From positions 164,001 to 228,000 of the forward strand of contig NZ_CP011032.1 of assembly GCF_002310815.1 (NCBI RefSeq): a DNA stretch of 64,000 nucleotides, read 5' to 3'. A program made the translations under genes and the position numbers. This document shows, in pieces, positions 63,319 to 64,000 of the stretch. This DNA comes from Pseudoalteromonas tunicata (lineage in GTDB: Bacteria > Pseudomonadota > Gammaproteobacteria > Enterobacterales > Alteromonadaceae). Every line of letters starts with the position of its first letter. Position 1 is the first letter of the stretch. The notes beneath the pieces are model-generated. The model was not told where the DNA came from and did no database searches. It saw only the letters and a program-made list of their open reading frames with translations.

Positions 63319-63483
63319 TCAGTTAACGTACTGTTGGACGTCTTTCAGGGTCGAGAAAGATGGGTAACCAGGGTCGAAATAAGCAGTTCTTTCGTCTTGT
63401 TGAGATTGATTATCAAGTAGATTTAATTGTTCGTCAATACTTTTTTGATAATAATTATCATTTAGATCTGATTGTTTTCTCAC
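63319..63483 (-). CDS. Possible 54-residue protein
   Basis: Leftward frame from GTG 63483 to TGA 63319, encoding a hydrophilic peptide rich in D, N, Q and Y, with GYPSFSTLKDVQQYVN at its end. Codon use is consistent with coding (many C-ending codons at Phe, Tyr, Asp). There is no ATG, and no ribosome site before the GTG, so it may be a fragment. The opposite-strand frame 63232-63420 has no better support. Speculative. Confidence 0.3.
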   Translation of the reverse strand: MRKQSDLNDNYYQKSIDEQLNLLDNQSQQDERTAYFDPGYPSFSTLKDVQQYVN

Positions 63484-63814
63484 TTTGAGAAATTGAATAA
63501 AAAATTTGTTTTTATATTTTTGATTTTTAATTTAAAAATGGATTTTAACTTCGATTTTGAGTTAGATCCTGTTCATGATTTGAGCTTTTCGACTAATACT
63601 TTCTTTCCTATCAGTTTAATTGGCGTGGGATATTCTTAGTTTCTAAAGATTGAATACTTTCGCGTTTATTTATTTTGATAGCAAAGATAGGTATACGACC
63701 TTTTTGTCATAAATTTTTCATAGTATGACGTTATATTTAGTTAAACAGAGTCAGTACAGTATTTATTTAGCTAACTCAGTTTGCAGATATCCCTGAATAA
63801 CCCCTTAAGTATTT
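63484..63814. other. AT-rich gene-free region
   Basis: No convincing gene. One 23-codon frame runs from ATG 63725 to TGA 63796 without a ribosome site. With the terminator that follows it, this region may give a small RNA. Confidence 0.3.
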
Positions 63815-63840
63815 AAGCCAGCATTGCTGGCTTTTTTTTA
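63815..63840 (+). terminator. Orphan rho-independent terminator
   Basis: AAGCCAGC and GCTGGCTT pair around ATT and are followed by TTTTTTT. No rightward gene precedes it after the terminator at 63186-63207. Confidence 0.85.
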
Positions 63841-63934
63841 CAAAAAAGTTCGCCCTCACAGTCTGAGAATATGGGACATAGACTTTAAATTTGTTTATAG
63901 TTCATGCACATGTTAAATGGAGTTTGAACTTATA

Positions 63935-64000
63935 ATGAAAAAAGCACTCATTGCGATAGCAATCATTACCGCAGGCGTTACCACCTATCTTTATCAACAG
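63935..64000 (+). CDS. N-terminus of an exported or membrane protein (cut by window edge)
   Basis: ATG 63935 begins MKKALIAIAIITAGVTTYLYQQ, a hydrophobic signal or anchor segment, and continues past the window. GGAG lies 12 bases upstream. Too little remains to suggest a function. Confidence 0.55.
   Translation, partial: MKKALIAIAIITAGVTTYLYQQ

Noticed and set aside
63232..63420. 62-codon rightward frame
   Set aside because: No ribosome site, odd composition, and it lies opposite a frame that looks at least as coding; not called.
1..64000. CRISPR array, prophage, insertion sequence or tRNA gene
   Set aside because: No spaced repeats, transposase, phage structural genes or cloverleaf-like segments were noticed on reading; a dedicated tRNA scan was not possible.

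Overview
The window reads as the chromosome of a marine gammaproteobacterium, most likely an Alteromonadales member close to Pseudoalteromonas. This rests on gene content and base composition, not on a database search: AT-rich DNA, many TonB/lipoprotein/signal-peptide genes, a heme-uptake locus, DUF4124 and DUF4382 proteins, a collagen-spacer lipoprotein phosphatase, an M9 metallopeptidase and a choice-of-anchor H-type protein. No rRNA, tRNA, CRISPR array, prophage or transposase was seen.

Layout. 0.3-1.2 kb: membrane-anchored XRE-type protein and ribosome hibernation factor. 1.5-8.4 kb: a leftward sulfate-assimilation and siroheme operon (cysG-cysD-cysN-SLC13 permease-cysC-cysQ). 8.7-11.3 kb: VOC protein, GNAT acetyltransferase, family 3 binding protein, SatP-like acetate transporter. 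11.5-13.7 kb: two near-identical direct repeats of about 530 bp flanking a DUF4382 lipoprotein gene. Each repeat encodes two 47-residue glycine-zipper peptides and an 8-residue micro-ORF ending at a terminator; none of these is an ordinary annotated gene and this is the most unusual part of the window. 13.7-17.2 kb: cobQ, an SDR, an M9-type lipoprotein peptidase. 17.2-23.3 kb: heme uptake (hmuS and TonB receptor leftward, hmuTUV rightward, with a Fur-box-like site between). 23.5-28.6 kb: a MacB-like ABC exporter with three consecutive HlyD/MacA-like adaptor genes.

28.6-36.9 kb: a binding protein, a Cys-cluster small protein, a CBS protein, a RIO kinase, two tandem alkaline phosphatases (one soluble, one lipoprotein), and an EamA transporter. 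36.9-45.9 kb: S9 peptidase, a His-rich AztD-like lipoprotein behind a strong Zur-box match, glpK, a YjeH-type amino-acid exporter divergent from an Lrp regulator, and ccoG. 46-54.3 kb: a diguanylate cyclase, deoC, a DNA glycosylase gene (tag) with an in-frame TGA at its conserved zinc-binding Cys codon, an ArnT/TVP38/GT2 membrane glycosylation cluster and a PAS-sigma54 activator. 54.5-64 kb: a NatAB-type ABC transporter, small membrane and surface proteins, a PepSY protein, yaeQ, rbgA, DUF4124 and a flavodiiron-like MBL protein, then an almost gene-free stretch with an orphan terminator and the start of one more gene.

How parts work together: the cys genes form one pathway from sulfate uptake through APS/PAPS to PAP removal and siroheme for sulfite reductase. 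The heme genes cover outer-membrane uptake, periplasmic capture, inner-membrane import and cytoplasmic handling. The remaining blocks are mostly short independent transcription units, many separated by bidirectional hairpin terminators.
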